From contig JALJEE010001190.1 in NCBI GenBank assembly GCA_023231475.1, forward strand, positions 18,245 to 82,244: 64,000 nucleotides of DNA, in the 5' to 3' direction. This document shows, piece by piece, positions 23,579 to 35,005 of this stretch. The stretch comes from Seison nebaliae. Its lineage: Eukaryota > Rotifera > Pararotatoria > Seisonacea > Seisonidae. The notes beneath the pieces were generated by a model. The model saw nothing but the letters and a program-made list of their open reading frames with translations, searched no databases and was not told the DNA's origin. Made by a program: the position numbers and the translations under genes. Numbering within the stretch: the first letter of the stretch is position 1; every line of letters begins with the position of its first letter.

Positions 23579-25542
23579 TTCTCATTTTCCTGATTTTCTA
23601 ATGGAATTAAGATAATTATTTTCTTTTCCTTAAATTATATTAAGTAATGATCGTCGTTTTTCCTAACGGTTCTTCCTTGTCAAATAATTACCCTCCTACT
23701 GTCCACTTGCGTCATCATCAGAAGACCGATCGCTTTTATGTAGTTAAACTTTCTTCAATGTTCATTGGCCTTTGATCGGTCTAATTAAAATATTTAATCG
23801 GAAAATTTCTTTCAGATTCTTCCTACCATTCCCACTATGCGACATATAAGTACATAGTGCGACTAAATAGTGCTGTAGGCGACATTTATTAAACAATTTC
23901 AATTATTGGAGACCCTCTCAATTCTCCCCGATCAATAATTTACAATCAAAATATTAATATCTATCTACTTTTATGTCGTTGTGAAAGATAGAGCGAGTGA
24001 CTGATTGTCTGACTGGAAAGGAGGGAAGGAAAACGTTCTTCATAATTTTTTTTGTGAAGGACTTTTCATTCTCATATTGAAATGATCGCAATTTTAATTC
24101 ATGTCCTGCTGTGAACTCGTTCGTTTATAATCATTCTGATATATTAATGTTCATTACTCTTGTTTTTTTCTCCACATATTTTCTTCTTGTTAACTTTTCT
24201 TTTCTTCTCATTTCTATTGTCTTCCTAAACGATTTTTTTCTTCTTCTTCCTAATATTCCTAATACTCGGAAAAAAACTTATTCTCGTCCGTTTCTCCTCG
24301 TAGTAATATGGAATTCTTAAATTAATTTGCATACATTAACTTTACCATCTTTTGAGATTATTCTCGTGAAATTACTAATTCGCACATTTCATCCAAAAAA
24401 AAAATCCTTTGTCAACACTATATCAGGCCAGCCAACACTAGTAGGTATTCGAATAATCGACGCCTTCTCTAAACCGTTATGATGGATCCTAATAGATATC
24501 TGATGGAAGATTTCGAAATAATTCTTCCACATTCTTTCGAATATTGTGCGAATTTTTTCCAATCGCTTTCTGCGACGATGGCAAACAATTGCCATTTGCA
24601 CACTTAACATTTTTATCACTTCTATTACTTCCATATCAATCTCGTCACAAAAGGGATCATTCAAATTTTCATAATTCTCCTTTCCTTTCTTTTTTAAGGA
24701 AAACAACTTATTCATTCTTCTTCCAATATTCCATGTCCAATTCTCATGAATGTAGAATATTCTCATAATTTCAGTTTCCATATAGGAAGGTGTTGTGAAA
24801 TTAAATATTTTACATATTCTTCACTTCCACCATTTTCTCATCGAACTCATTTGTTATTCTCTTTTTTTTTTCAACAACGAATACAAATCCTGTTAGAATA
24901 TTTGACGAATTAAAATTGATAAATTCGTAGTCTTTAATAAAAGTTTACATCTGAAACTTTGTCTCTTATTTCAGTAAAAGAAAATTCTTAGAAAGGAAAG
25001 AAGACGTGACATCAGCGACGAAAATGTTCACACAAATTATGTGATTTAATCGTTCTCTGATTAAAAGTCTAGTAAATGGTGAGGTCTCCTATGTTGTTAA
25101 ACAAATTTGATTGATACAATAATGTGATTTAAGTATATTTCTTATTTATTGTTAAGGTCACCAACATCATCCTTATTTACGACACATTAATCGCCAGAGT
25201 AAGAAATGTTACTTAATTTTCAAACTTCGTTTTGTATAACTCAGTTTTTTACCTGTCAGCGGAAAATGATTGACTAATATGTCTGATACGAACCAATCAA
25301 ATAAAATTTGACATGTTATTTTCATTCGACTGAATCATCTTCAAAAATATATTTCTTTTCAGTTCCCAATTTGTGTGAGACCTCCTGAAAACGTCAAGTT
25401 TACTCATTCATGTTATTCCTACTTATTCCAAAAATTCTATCGATTCCAACGTTCCTTTTTTTCTTTTCCTTCCTGATATTTTTCTTTATAAATTATTCGT
25501 CGATATTCGTTCGGTTGTTCGCCAACGATCTTTGACTGATGA

Positions 25543-25567
25543 TATTGGTCGAATGAATCGACCAATA
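25543..25567. repeat. Perfect 10-bp inverted repeat with 5-nt loop
   Basis: TATTGGTCGA, a 5-nt spacer (ATGAA) and TCGACCAATA form a perfect hairpin or a palindromic protein-binding site. It is too short for a microRNA precursor. It lies in the gene-poor stretch. Confidence 0.6.
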
Positions 25568-28500
25568 ATTATGATGAAAGATAACCAACAAATTTTTGGT
25601 GATTGTCGATCATATCTTATCTGTTCATAGAATCATTATAAAATTCTTAATTAGATAATTCAAGTTTTCCTGGTATATCTCCGTTTTTTATCACGATTTC
25701 AATTCAAATTAATTGATCGTCTTCACGTATTGTTCTGCATCGGTTTTCCATAGCGGATGGAGGGTAGAGGAGTGAAGGGATAGGATTCTTCCTTCATTTA
25801 CTAATTTGTTTAAAGAAAATTTATCTTGTACAAAAAATTTTCGGGTTGATCGATTGGCAAGCAATTTGTTATGTTCGAATTCTCACCGTTTATCACGAAT
25901 TCAAACGAATTTTGTTAAGCTATCAACCATTGGAAAAACGATATCAGCGATCCATCCATCCCCATTTCGATAACGTTTAATATTATTGGCGTTTTTTTCA
26001 GTTGTTTTTTTTTCCTCGCAACGATTAGCCTCTTTCTCTGTCTTGATGTCGACGATTGAATTTCATGATTATCATATTGGTAATGATAAGATATGTCCTG
26101 GTATGTACTAATAGCTCAACATACTTTTCCTCGATATCGCTTCTCAATTACATTCGTCTATTCTCTTCACACACATAATTAAACTTAATAGTAAGAGCAA
26201 AAATTTATATAATCTTCGATCTAGGACTATGCTTGAACAGATCGATTTATTTATTTAATAAAATGTTGATCCTTTAAATTCTCTTTCCTTATTACTTTCA
26301 TGCAAAGAACTACATTTTTTCTTCTTCTTATCCAATCTATCTCAAACGAATATGTTGTACTCTTTGGTGATGAGATTTTCTTTTCTTCTTTTCCATTTTT
26401 CTTTTCTGTTCGATCGATTATCGATGAACTCATTCGTCGTCTCTTATTTCTTCAGCTAAACTTCTTTTGTCGTTCACCATCACTATCATTCATTTCGTTT
26501 ACGAGACACTAATTTGAAGAGGTCACACTCATTGGTCCACATTCGATCTCGTTCGAAGAACAATGTCAGTTAAATCGACCATTTACTTCGTAAATAATCA
26601 GTTCTTCATGGAAACTATTCTTTTGAAAACTTCTCAATTTTACGTGTGGTTCTACTCCGTTTTACTCCCACCTCTTATAGAGGCATATTCCTTCAATTTA
26701 TATAATGATGGAAGAGAATAATTATCATCATTGGAATGATAAGGAAAACTTGATGATTATTCTTTTCAGTATAATTCTTTTGCTACGTTTATGCTAACTG
26801 CATCTTGATGAACTGCATGATTCCCAATGAATTTATGATTAGGGAATTCCATTCTTCTTGAGCATCTAAGCGTGAAATATATTTTCTGCAGATCGATCAT
26901 TTCACAACTACGACTTCTAGATGGAAACATCATCCATTATAACTATTACCACCACCAGAGGGACTGCAGTAGATGGATGATATGGAAATTTTTCATTATA
27001 TTTTCTTTCTTTTTCTTCATCTTTCCCTACTATACCATTATCATAAGTCTCACAGTTCCATTCTCATCATCATTACTCATTAGTCACGTCGATTGATGAC
27101 ACCGGAACATTGATGGTATTCTATCATTCTTGCAGATACCGATCAATTTAGAAGAATTGATTGATCATTCCGCTTTCACATCATCGTCATCTTCTTCATC
27201 ATTATTATCATTATAATCATTATCTTTCATCTTGGTTGCTTTTGAAGAAAAAAATCAATTTGAAGAATTCCGGTCTTATCGTTATTCGGAGAATGGGATC
27301 GTTCTTATGATATCATAACCATGAGAATAAAGTAGATGAACTTCGAATCATTATTCTTACAAGACCAACAATCGAAAGTATTTCTCATTATTGATTTTAA
27401 AAAGTCGCCTCAGATATTTACGGGTAATGCTTCGTCAAATTGGACATCAAACGAATTCGTTTATATGTGTATAGTTCCATTCTCATTCAATTTAGACCAA
27501 TAAGACTCATATTAGGATTGGTGAATTGGAGAGAGAAATTCATTGAACGAAAACGAAGTCCTTCTAATTCTTTCTTCTATTCAATATAGTAATCCGGCGA
27601 TCATTTCGCACAAAGAAGAAAAGCTTTTCGACGACACACAATAGACGAAAACAAAAGAGAAATGTCTTCACAAGCTTATCATATCCCTAAAAAAAGATAT
27701 TGCAATTTAGATAGAATTTTGAAGAAAATCCCATTGAATCTTATTTTCAAAGTTTTGTTTCGCCCCATTCTTCCTTGGACATCGCTTCATTAAGTTTCCT
27801 AATCAGAGAAGGTTCATTCTTCTTTCTCAAATGGATTTTCAAACGATTTCAATCGTTGGAGCACGGATGTTGTAACTACTTCATTCCTCTAAACTACATC
27901 ACTAGAAAGCGTAAACTTTTCCCATTTTCATCGATAGAAAAGTTTTTTCGATGGTAAAACTACTGCCATGTCATTCATCGTTTGGATACTCAATTGAGTT
28001 TCAACGACTTCCTTTAGAGTACGAAGTGAAAATTTCGCTTAAGCGGGTGAAAGAAAAATCCATTTCTACAATTGATTCTCTTTATTCGAAATCGGTCGTC
28101 CTCATCTCCGTTGGAGTGCTGCACTCTCGATTTTTCCATGAGAAATGTTGTTGCAGTGTGATATGGTCGCTCTTTAAACGAAAATATTTGTTTTGATTTA
28201 CTCTAATTTTTTTTCCTTTTCTACCTATTTCGTTCTGCTAGCAACCAAAGAATAAACTTTTTTCGTATTGAATTTTTTTGGAAGAAATTGTTCGTTCTTG
28301 TTTTCTGTCTAAAAAATCGATTCGACAAATGTTTAGAATTTGTTTAGAATATTCAATAAGTCGTTTGAAGAAATTATGTATAGTTTTTTTTTGGCGCGTT
28401 CAAATGTGATGAATTTCGAGAGAAATTATGCTTTAGGGATATAATCTCCTAAAATTATTGTTACTGGTACGTGGACTATTCGTAAGAGTCGACTCGATAT

Positions 28501-29021
28501 ATGTAGTTTAGGAGATTTAGGAATGTAGAAGTATTTGCGCCTTGATCAGAAGAATTTAAGAGGATTATGTTCTTACTAATCCTAGAAATATCTTATCAAT
28601 TCTCCCAATCACTTCAACACGACGACACGTGAAACACTTCACTTAATTAATAGTTATAAAATGTTAAAGACAATCAACCATCTTTTCCTCCTAATAATCC
28701 TTTAGTCGGTAGTGCTTAAAATATTTTGGTGGTTTTCCTTCTTCTTTTTCTTTTGTTAAATAACTTGCGAGCACTTCTGTACTTCCGATTATCTATCTCT
28801 TTAAATATTTTCGTTTTACTACATTTTCAATAGTCATCCTTATTTTGTTATTTTTTATATTCACGATATTTAAATCTATATTTCAATTCAAACTGTTAAT
28901 TTGGAAATTTAATCTTTTTTTTATTCGACTTTTTTCAGATCACAACATATAGGTTTAACAGAAACTGACAAAATTTGAATTTGTTTTAAATTTCAATTTA
29001 GATTTGAAGAAATTGGTGAGG

Positions 29022-31625
29022 ATGATGAACATATCACCAGCAGCCAATTATAACCTTCCATATAATTATTGCTCGACTATGCCGGAAACGAATATTGCGT
29101 CGACGAACGAAGAAGAGAATAACGAAACAATAAAACATGAAAATAATAACAACATTATGAAGGAGGAGAATCCATCAGATCAAGATAATTCCCAAGCGGA
29201 TGGGAATAAGATGGAAAAGAACGGTACGAATCCATCAGATCTTATTCAGATGAAAAACAACGTAAATAATTTTACGACGCCAAATAATTTTACTTTACAA
29301 AATTATTACAATCAAATCGATGAGAATTTTCAGAGTAATACAAATAATAATAATAATAATAATAATGATAATAATAATAATTTGTCAACAATAATAACAT
29401 CATCATCAAATGGTGATAATAATAAGATGACGAATCTGGCGTCAACTTACAATAATTTCTTACATTTAAAACAGGAATATCTGAATAATTCTTCGTTTGT
29501 TAGCGATGTTTCTAATATTGATTACTTTTTCAACCAACAACAGCAACAGCAACAACAAGCACCACAACAGCAGCAACAACAACAACAACAACAACAGCAG
29601 CAGCAGCAGCAGCAACAACAACAACAACAAGTTCAACAACAAATAGAATTAGAAAAGAAATGTGATCGATCCGCATTCTCTCAACTCTATTCGACGTATG
29701 GGATAAATTTGAATAATAATGAGAATATGAATATGGAAATTAATCGAAGTGATTGTAAAGAATCAATAATCGATAGTCTGAATATTGCGGCTACTAATAA
29801 TCATGGTGATGAAAGTGATATAATTAATAGTAAACACTCGGGTAAGAATGAAAGTAATGATGATAATCATAAATCTGATAAAGAAGAAGAGAAATGTGAA
29901 GTGGAATGTGATTTCAGTGAAGTGAATGATGCAATATCACATGATGTTGAGAGTGGTAATACATTATCAACAATTAACACAAATAGTGCTTCATCTAGAA
30001 AGACGAACTCGAAAGAAACGAGAATTAAACGTCCAATGAATGCGTTTATGGTATGGTCACGTGGAATGAGAAGGAAGATGGCGCAAGACTGCCCCAAAAT
30101 GCACAATTCGGAAATATCGAAAAAGTTAGGTTCACAATGGAAAGAATTAAGTTCGACAGATAAAGCGCCTTATATTGCCGAAGCGAAACGTCTTCGGGAA
30201 TTGCATATGATCGAATTTCCGGATTATAAATATCGTCCGAGAAGGAAGGTCAAAAATAATTTGCAGACAAATCAGACGTCATCAACCACGTCAACTCCCA
30301 CATCACCCACATTAACAACGAAGACGAACAGCGCCTCATTTCGAGATGGTCGCGATAATTGTGGAACATTCGAGTATGCGAACGGTTCGGAAGACTTAAA
30401 GAATTTATATATCGAACAAGGCGAGAATGATTTAAAGAACCATAATTTGTTAAATGATCGAATGAATTCCGGAAATTTTACAAATAATATCCATAATGAT
30501 GCGAACCATAATAATAATAACGGTAACAACAACAATAACAGCAACAATGGAAATAATATGGTAAATAATCAGATCAATGAAGCATTATTGAAGAATATTT
30601 CGATCGATCAGTTGACGTACAATCCATATAGTTTCGATGGGCTGAAAATGAAAGACACACAATTCAATCAATTATTGTCAACGGAAAATGAATTATTGAA
30701 ACAGACGAATAAGCGTAAAGCATCTACTGCAGTAACCGGTGCTTCAAATAAGAAACAATCGAGGAATAAGAATAAGAATCAATTGAAAACGAATAATCTT
30801 CAGAATAATTTGTTGAACACTTATATGTGTATGAATTATCCATCAGTAACGAATAATTCTTACTATTTTCGTAATGAACCTCTTAATCAGAATAATGCTG
30901 CCTTCTCATCATTCTGCCGAAATACTAATCAATTTCCTATGGCACATTTCCCCACAAATTATGGAACCGGATTGAATTCTCTTTCGACATCAGCTTATCT
31001 CCAAGCATTCTTCAACAATAACGCTGGAATGAATTTTAATGGATTGAATGGAGTGCCAACTGATCCAACAACAACTAATTGTTTCTCACAACAGACCAAT
31101 GCATCTTTCAATCCGAATGAAATAAAGAAAGTTAATACGACTAAATCGTCGGATGATTCTCTCCAAGATTTCAATACATATGCTTATCTTTGTCAATTGG
31201 TTAATGGTACTTGTGGTACGACTACAGCGAATAAGATGGAGGAGACATCAGTTAAAGGAGATAACAATAACAATAATCATGAAATCTATCGTTCACCAGA
31301 TTTAACTCAACTCATATCCAATTCAGAAGAGCAAGCTAAACTCTTAGTACGTACTCCACCTGTTATTTCGATGAATGATACCCTGGGAACGACAACACCC
31401 GCCACTACTACAATGAGTACAAACATATCTTCACCCAGATCAAGTAATAGTAGTGGCAATAGTAGCGGCTACAGTAGTGGAACCGGAGCCCAAAATTTAT
31501 GGTCTTGTTATAATTTGAATCAAACCTTAAATAACGGAACTAACGGTTATGACATCAATTCACCAACAAGTGCATTCACTAACTATGGTTGCTATAGTAA
31601 TACGACGAGCAATTCGTTAACATAA
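29022..31625 (+). CDS. SoxB-group HMG-box transcription factor
   Basis: This protein of about 867 aa comes from one exon. The first ATG pair is at 29022/29025; a TTTAG acceptor-like site at about 29000 suggests a 5'-UTR intron. The HMG box (residues about 334-412) reads [33 protein letters not shown] and [11 protein letters not shown], which is the SoxB signature (Sox1/2/3, SoxNeuro, Dichaete, Sox21). Differences from the usual box (for example QDCP for QENP, Y for F in PYIAEAK) are few. It binds ACAAT-type sites in the minor groove and usually controls neural and embryonic fate. It is more than twice the length of typical SoxB proteins (300-500 aa) because of poly-Asn tracts and a long Gln tract (about 29537-29640). 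I cannot assign it to one paralogue. Confidence 0.88.
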   Translation: MMNISPAANYNLPYNYCSTMPETNIASTNEEENNETIKHENNNNIMKEENPSDQDNSQADGNKMEKNGTNPSDLIQMKNNVNNFTTPNNFTLQNYYNQIDENFQSNTNNNNNNNNDNNNNLSTIITSSSNGDNNKMTNLASTYNNFLHLKQEYLNNSSFVSDVSNIDYFFNQQQQQQQQAPQQQQQQQQQQQQQQQQQQQQQQVQQQIELEKKCDRSAFSQLYSTYGINLNNNENMNMEINRSDCKESIIDSLNIAATNNHGDESDIINSKHSGKNESNDDNHKSDKEEEKCEVECDFSEVNDAISHDVESGNTLSTINTNSASSRKTNSKETRIKRPMNAFMVWSRGMRRKMAQDCPKMHNSEISKKLGSQWKELSSTDKAPYIAEAKRLRELHMIEFPDYKYRPRRKVKNNLQTNQTSSTTSTPTSPTLTTKTNSASFRDGRDNCGTFEYANGSEDLKNLYIEQGENDLKNHNLLNDRMNSGNFTNNIHNDANHNNNNGNNNNNSNNGNNMVNNQINEALLKNISIDQLTYNPYSFDGLKMKDTQFNQLLSTENELLKQTNKRKASTAVTGASNKKQSRNKNKNQLKTNNLQNNLLNTYMCMNYPSVTNNSYYFRNEPLNQNNAAFSSFCRNTNQFPMAHFPTNYGTGLNSLSTSAYLQAFFNNNAGMNFNGLNGVPTDPTTTNCFSQQTNASFNPNEIKKVNTTKSSDDSLQDFNTYAYLCQLVNGTCGTTTANKMEETSVKGDNNNNNHEIYRSPDLTQLISNSEEQAKLLVRTPPVISMNDTLGTTTPATTTMSTNISSPRSSNSSGNSSGYSSGTGAQNLWSCYNLNQTLNNGTNGYDINSPTSAFTNYGCYSNTTSNSLT
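29537..29643 (+). repeat. Coding CAA/CAG repeat (poly-Gln tract)
   Basis: A mixed CAA/CAG run encodes more than 30 Gln, broken by Ala-Pro and one Val, in the N-terminal half of the SoxB-like protein. Mixed codons suggest it is old or stabilised, though length variation between individuals is likely. Confidence 0.85.
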
Positions 31626-32311
31626 ATTATGAATTTCTTTCACCATTTATATTCCTTCATTTCATATAAATCTCGTTTCTAATATTTCTCCATTTTTCTC
31701 ATCTTTTTTGTGGAAATGTCGGTTGATTATCATTTTATTATTTCATCACATTCATCTGATCCGATCTTTAATTCTTTCTATCACAATATTTATTTATTTC
31801 AACAATTTTAAAGTATGTAATTATCGTCGTCAATTAATTAATGAATAAATAATTTCCTATTCTCTTCTATTTTCTTCAACACTAATTTCAAAATATTTCA
31901 AATTTCTTAATATAACATTTACAAGAAGTTCAAGATCCAACAAGGTATATGTTCCAGAATAATTGACCCTTTTCTTCATTAAACTAATGTAAGTCGATTG
32001 AACTAGGAAATTTAATTAATTAATGTGTTTAGAAGTAGTTTTAGTTCCGTTGTTAAAAATTTGTTAGCCCCAAAAAAATTCAAGTATGATATTCAGATAT
32101 TGCTGTTGTGATTAATCAAGGTTTCCCGTTTTATTCAAAATCGTGATATTTGAAAGTAATTATAGTATGTAGTTTAATTTTAGGAATAAGACTTCACTAG
32201 AAAACTTCATTCCAAATTATCATTCCAACTATCTCAAGTTGAAATTGGGATCATTCCTTATTTTTGTCAATTCCGAATATTCCGATCTCTAACCAGTTTT
32301 CAACTAATTTT
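31626..32311. other. Non-coding stretch 3' of the SoxB-like gene
   Basis: This is probably 3' UTR (AATAAA near 31843) and intergenic DNA. No gene was seen. Confidence 0.4.
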
Positions 32312-32702
32312 GGTGATTTGGTCACTCCTTTCAACGAATTTTGTAAGTTTCTTATGTCCCTTATAATTAAATATATCATAGGAATCGATTACTTCGAACT
32401 TCGAACACACTTCGATAAAAACCGCAACAGAAGTTTTCTCAGAAGCATTTTTTCACGGATGTTTCTTTCATTTAACACAGTCGGTGGTGCGACATATAGG
32501 TCAACTCGGATTGCGGCAAAGTAAATAACAGATAAAGATAACAGGTTAAGAAAGTTTCATATCTCTCGTTCATACCAGTCGATGACGTTAATGAAGTTTT
32601 CAGCAAAATTTCTAATACGTTCCAAATCTATTTCAGAATTTATAAACTTCATTTTCATTGTATTATATTATATAACTGTTAAAAAGAGGTGACCAAATCA
32701 CC
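32312..32702. mobile_element. MITE-like unit with 14-bp terminal inverted repeats
   Basis: GGTGATTTGGTCAC at 32312-32325 recurs as its exact reverse complement at 32689-32702. Similarity continues inward (TCCTTTCAAC against CTCTTTTTAAC), bounding a 391-bp unit. The inside holds short open frames on both strands and a GC-richer patch near 32480-32520, but no transposase was recognised. TAAT occurs near both ends, yet not in exact target-duplication position. The 14-mer is itself partly palindromic (GTGA/TCAC), which weakens the case. A non-autonomous DNA transposon is plausible but not shown. Confidence 0.35.
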
Positions 32703-32907
32703 TAATATATAATGTTTGACTTGATTATAAGCAAAGTGAAAAAAAATATTTATTATGAAAATTCTCGTCGGGATTAATTATGGAAATCAGAAAAAATTGG
32801 GATCGTTGGTTATAAGTCATAACGTTTATTTGGGTGTGCGATAATTTTGGAAAATAATCGAAATATTGAAATAGAAAAGGTTCTAAATCATAAATCTATT
32901 TATGTTA

Positions 32908-33772
32908 TTAATAAAAAATGTAAGAGTCTTTACGTTTCAACAATTTTTTCTTGGTTGCTTTTAGATTCGGTAAAATATATGATGGTCTTAATGTACTACG
33001 TTCCGACATAGTGACATTAGCTATTGTTTTTTTTTTATCCATTTTATTGTGAATTGTTTTGTTTATCTTTTCAGGTTGTATTTTCAAATGATTCAACAGA
33101 GAAGATGGATTATGGGTAGGGAAGATAGGAATTTTATTAGTTTTCATTCGATTAATTATGGTTAAATGATCGCCATTTTTTATTCCATGTTCATTAACAG
33201 TTTTCAGATCCGTATCTTGATCGTTCTTTCTATCCACCGTCAATAGAATCACTACACAAAAACTTAAGAGAACAATGAAAGCGACGGACAACAAACTAAA
33301 CAAGTGTAAAATGAAGAGATTTTGATTAGAAAAAAATGAACACTATGAGAATGCAATTAATATTTTGCTTGCGAATTGACGTCTTCAATTTCCTGTTGTA
33401 TTCTTTCTCCCATGATTCGAGTTTGGTTTCAAAACCTCGTTCAATTGTACAATTTTTCCTTTCTACTGCCCGTCCTACAACATATTTTTCGTTCTTACTA
33501 TTAGGTGAATTCTTACTCGAATTGTTTTCCATTCTTCGTAAACTTTCGTCGTCTACCCGACTCTGGTAACCACTTTCGCTCGGAAGTTCCGTATCATCAT
33601 TTTTATTCTTTCGTCTTTTTCTCCTCTTCTTTTTACTAATTTCTATGTTAACCATTTCGTTCGGATGTCCCTCACCTCCGTCACTTTCATGTTTGCTATA
33701 AATTATCTTACTCAAATATTTTTCATCGATGTTAGCTAACGGTACTTCGACGAAATCTTCTTTTTGCAACAT
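32908..33772 (-). CDS. Unknown single-pass membrane protein
   Basis: Two exons, 33772-33342 and 33295-32908, give 272 aa; the splice phases match and the join restores one long hydrophobic helix. Residues 1-135 are hydrophilic, with a very basic cluster (KKKRRKRRKNKN, about 47-58) resembling a nuclear-localisation or lipid-binding patch. A transmembrane segment follows (about 139-165: ILIVLLSVAFIVLLSFCVVI). The C-terminal 105 residues are Lys/Asn/Thr-rich with two or three N-glycosylation sequons. There is no signal peptide, so type II orientation is likely by the positive-inside rule. I recognise no family. The start Met is the first in the frame. It is divergent with the annexin gene (1.2 kb away). 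Confidence 0.6.
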
Positions 33773-35005
33773 GATAAGTAGAATTATGAAGAAACTTTAG
33801 GAAAGTTAACTCCAAAATATATATAATGAATTTGAGAAAGATGAGTCGCCATGTCAGTCCATTCTCAGTGTCCATATAAATTTCTCATATTGTCGTTAGA
33901 TACGTTAGTAATAGTTTTATAAAACCGAATAATAATATAGTTATATAAATTCTTTTGAATATATCGTCATCTGCCAGAACAATATGTTTATCTCATATAT
34001 GAGATGAATATATGTCTTTCATAAACATAATATTATCATCTTCTATCAACTTAATTCGAAATTAGGTTCTCAATTCGTGATTCATTAATTTATCTAACCA
34101 AATTCCTTCAAATAATAAGGAAAGTATTAGTTTCAAAGTAAAGAAGATATCGAAAATCTTCATGCATTCCTGAAAGTTTTTCTTTCAAGTTTTCCTTATT
34201 AGTTCCATTTTCTACAGAAAATAAGGTTAGGATAAAATTATCCCTCTTTTATTCATTCAATAATCATATAAAAGCTACTGGGTTCAAGTCCGCGTATAAC
34301 TTATATGTCATTAATTTGTGTTTTACATCATATCATGTCGATAGATAAATGGATAGCTGGATTTCTTTCCAATAAAACAAAGATCTCGTAAAATGTATAA
34401 ATTTCAGAACTTCATCTGATAATAGATTTAGGATAAAATCAATAAGCCATCAATCATTCTCCAATTACAACATAAGTAAATGAATAAGAAGCGTTAAGTT
34501 TCACGACATAAACGCTAAAAGAAAAATTATCATTAAATTTTATTTCCAAACGTTGTGAAAATTTCAGAAGAAGAAAATAATTTAACATGTTCCTTCTTAA
34601 AGACCATCATCCGTTCACTATAAAAGGATAATTAAATTATTGAATGAAAATGTCATCATTAGATCGACAAAACGATAAACATAAAACTCTGAAATAACAA
34701 ATAAATTCAAAAGAACAATTTGACAAGATCAGGATAATAGATAATTGTCTTTCGATTTTAATTGTCGAATTAACGTATACATTAGCAGATTAATATAATA
34801 AATCTATTCAATTTACTAATACTTTCACTTTGATGAAATAGAGAATGGACATTAAATGGCAGAAATTGGATTAGGTTTGATATGAATGATTAGTCATTAA
34901 ATGACGTCATTCTGTAGGAAAAGGAGGATATAATAAGAAAATATTATTCATGAATTACTACAACGATTTAGCAATTTGAAAAAATTAAATTTAAAAACTA
35001 TTATT
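33773..35005. promoter_or_regulatory. Divergent intergenic region, membrane protein / annexin
   Basis: About 1.2 kb of AT-rich DNA between two start codons facing away from each other should hold both promoters. No specific element, RNA gene or coding exon was recognised; a tRNA-like T-loop at about 34290 was tested and rejected. Confidence 0.4.

Larger units (their letters stand above)
15636..28990. other. Gene-poor stretch (about 13 kb) upstream of the SoxB-like gene
   Basis: In a window where genes normally sit less than 2 kb apart, this 13-kb stretch has no recognisable coding exon on either strand. Open frames are short, lack recognisable motifs, and many start with non-ATG codons. Visible features are simple repeats ((AGT)n near 19200, (ACCA)n near 21600, (CA)n near 21913), a perfect 10-bp hairpin at 25543-25567 and an octamer next to a Sox-like site at 23565-23578. 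Its position before a developmental transcription factor suggests distal enhancers, long 5'-UTR introns or non-coding RNA, but this is inference. Confidence 0.5.

Noticed and set aside
24389-24781. 130-codon minus-strand open frame in the gene-poor stretch
   Set aside because: It is long for AT-rich DNA, but about one frame of this length is expected by chance in the window. It has no recognisable domain and no splice partner.
34283-34300. tRNA-like T-loop (GGGTTCAAGTCCGCG)
   Set aside because: The arms around TTCAAGT do not pair, and no acceptor stem or anticodon arm could be found upstream.
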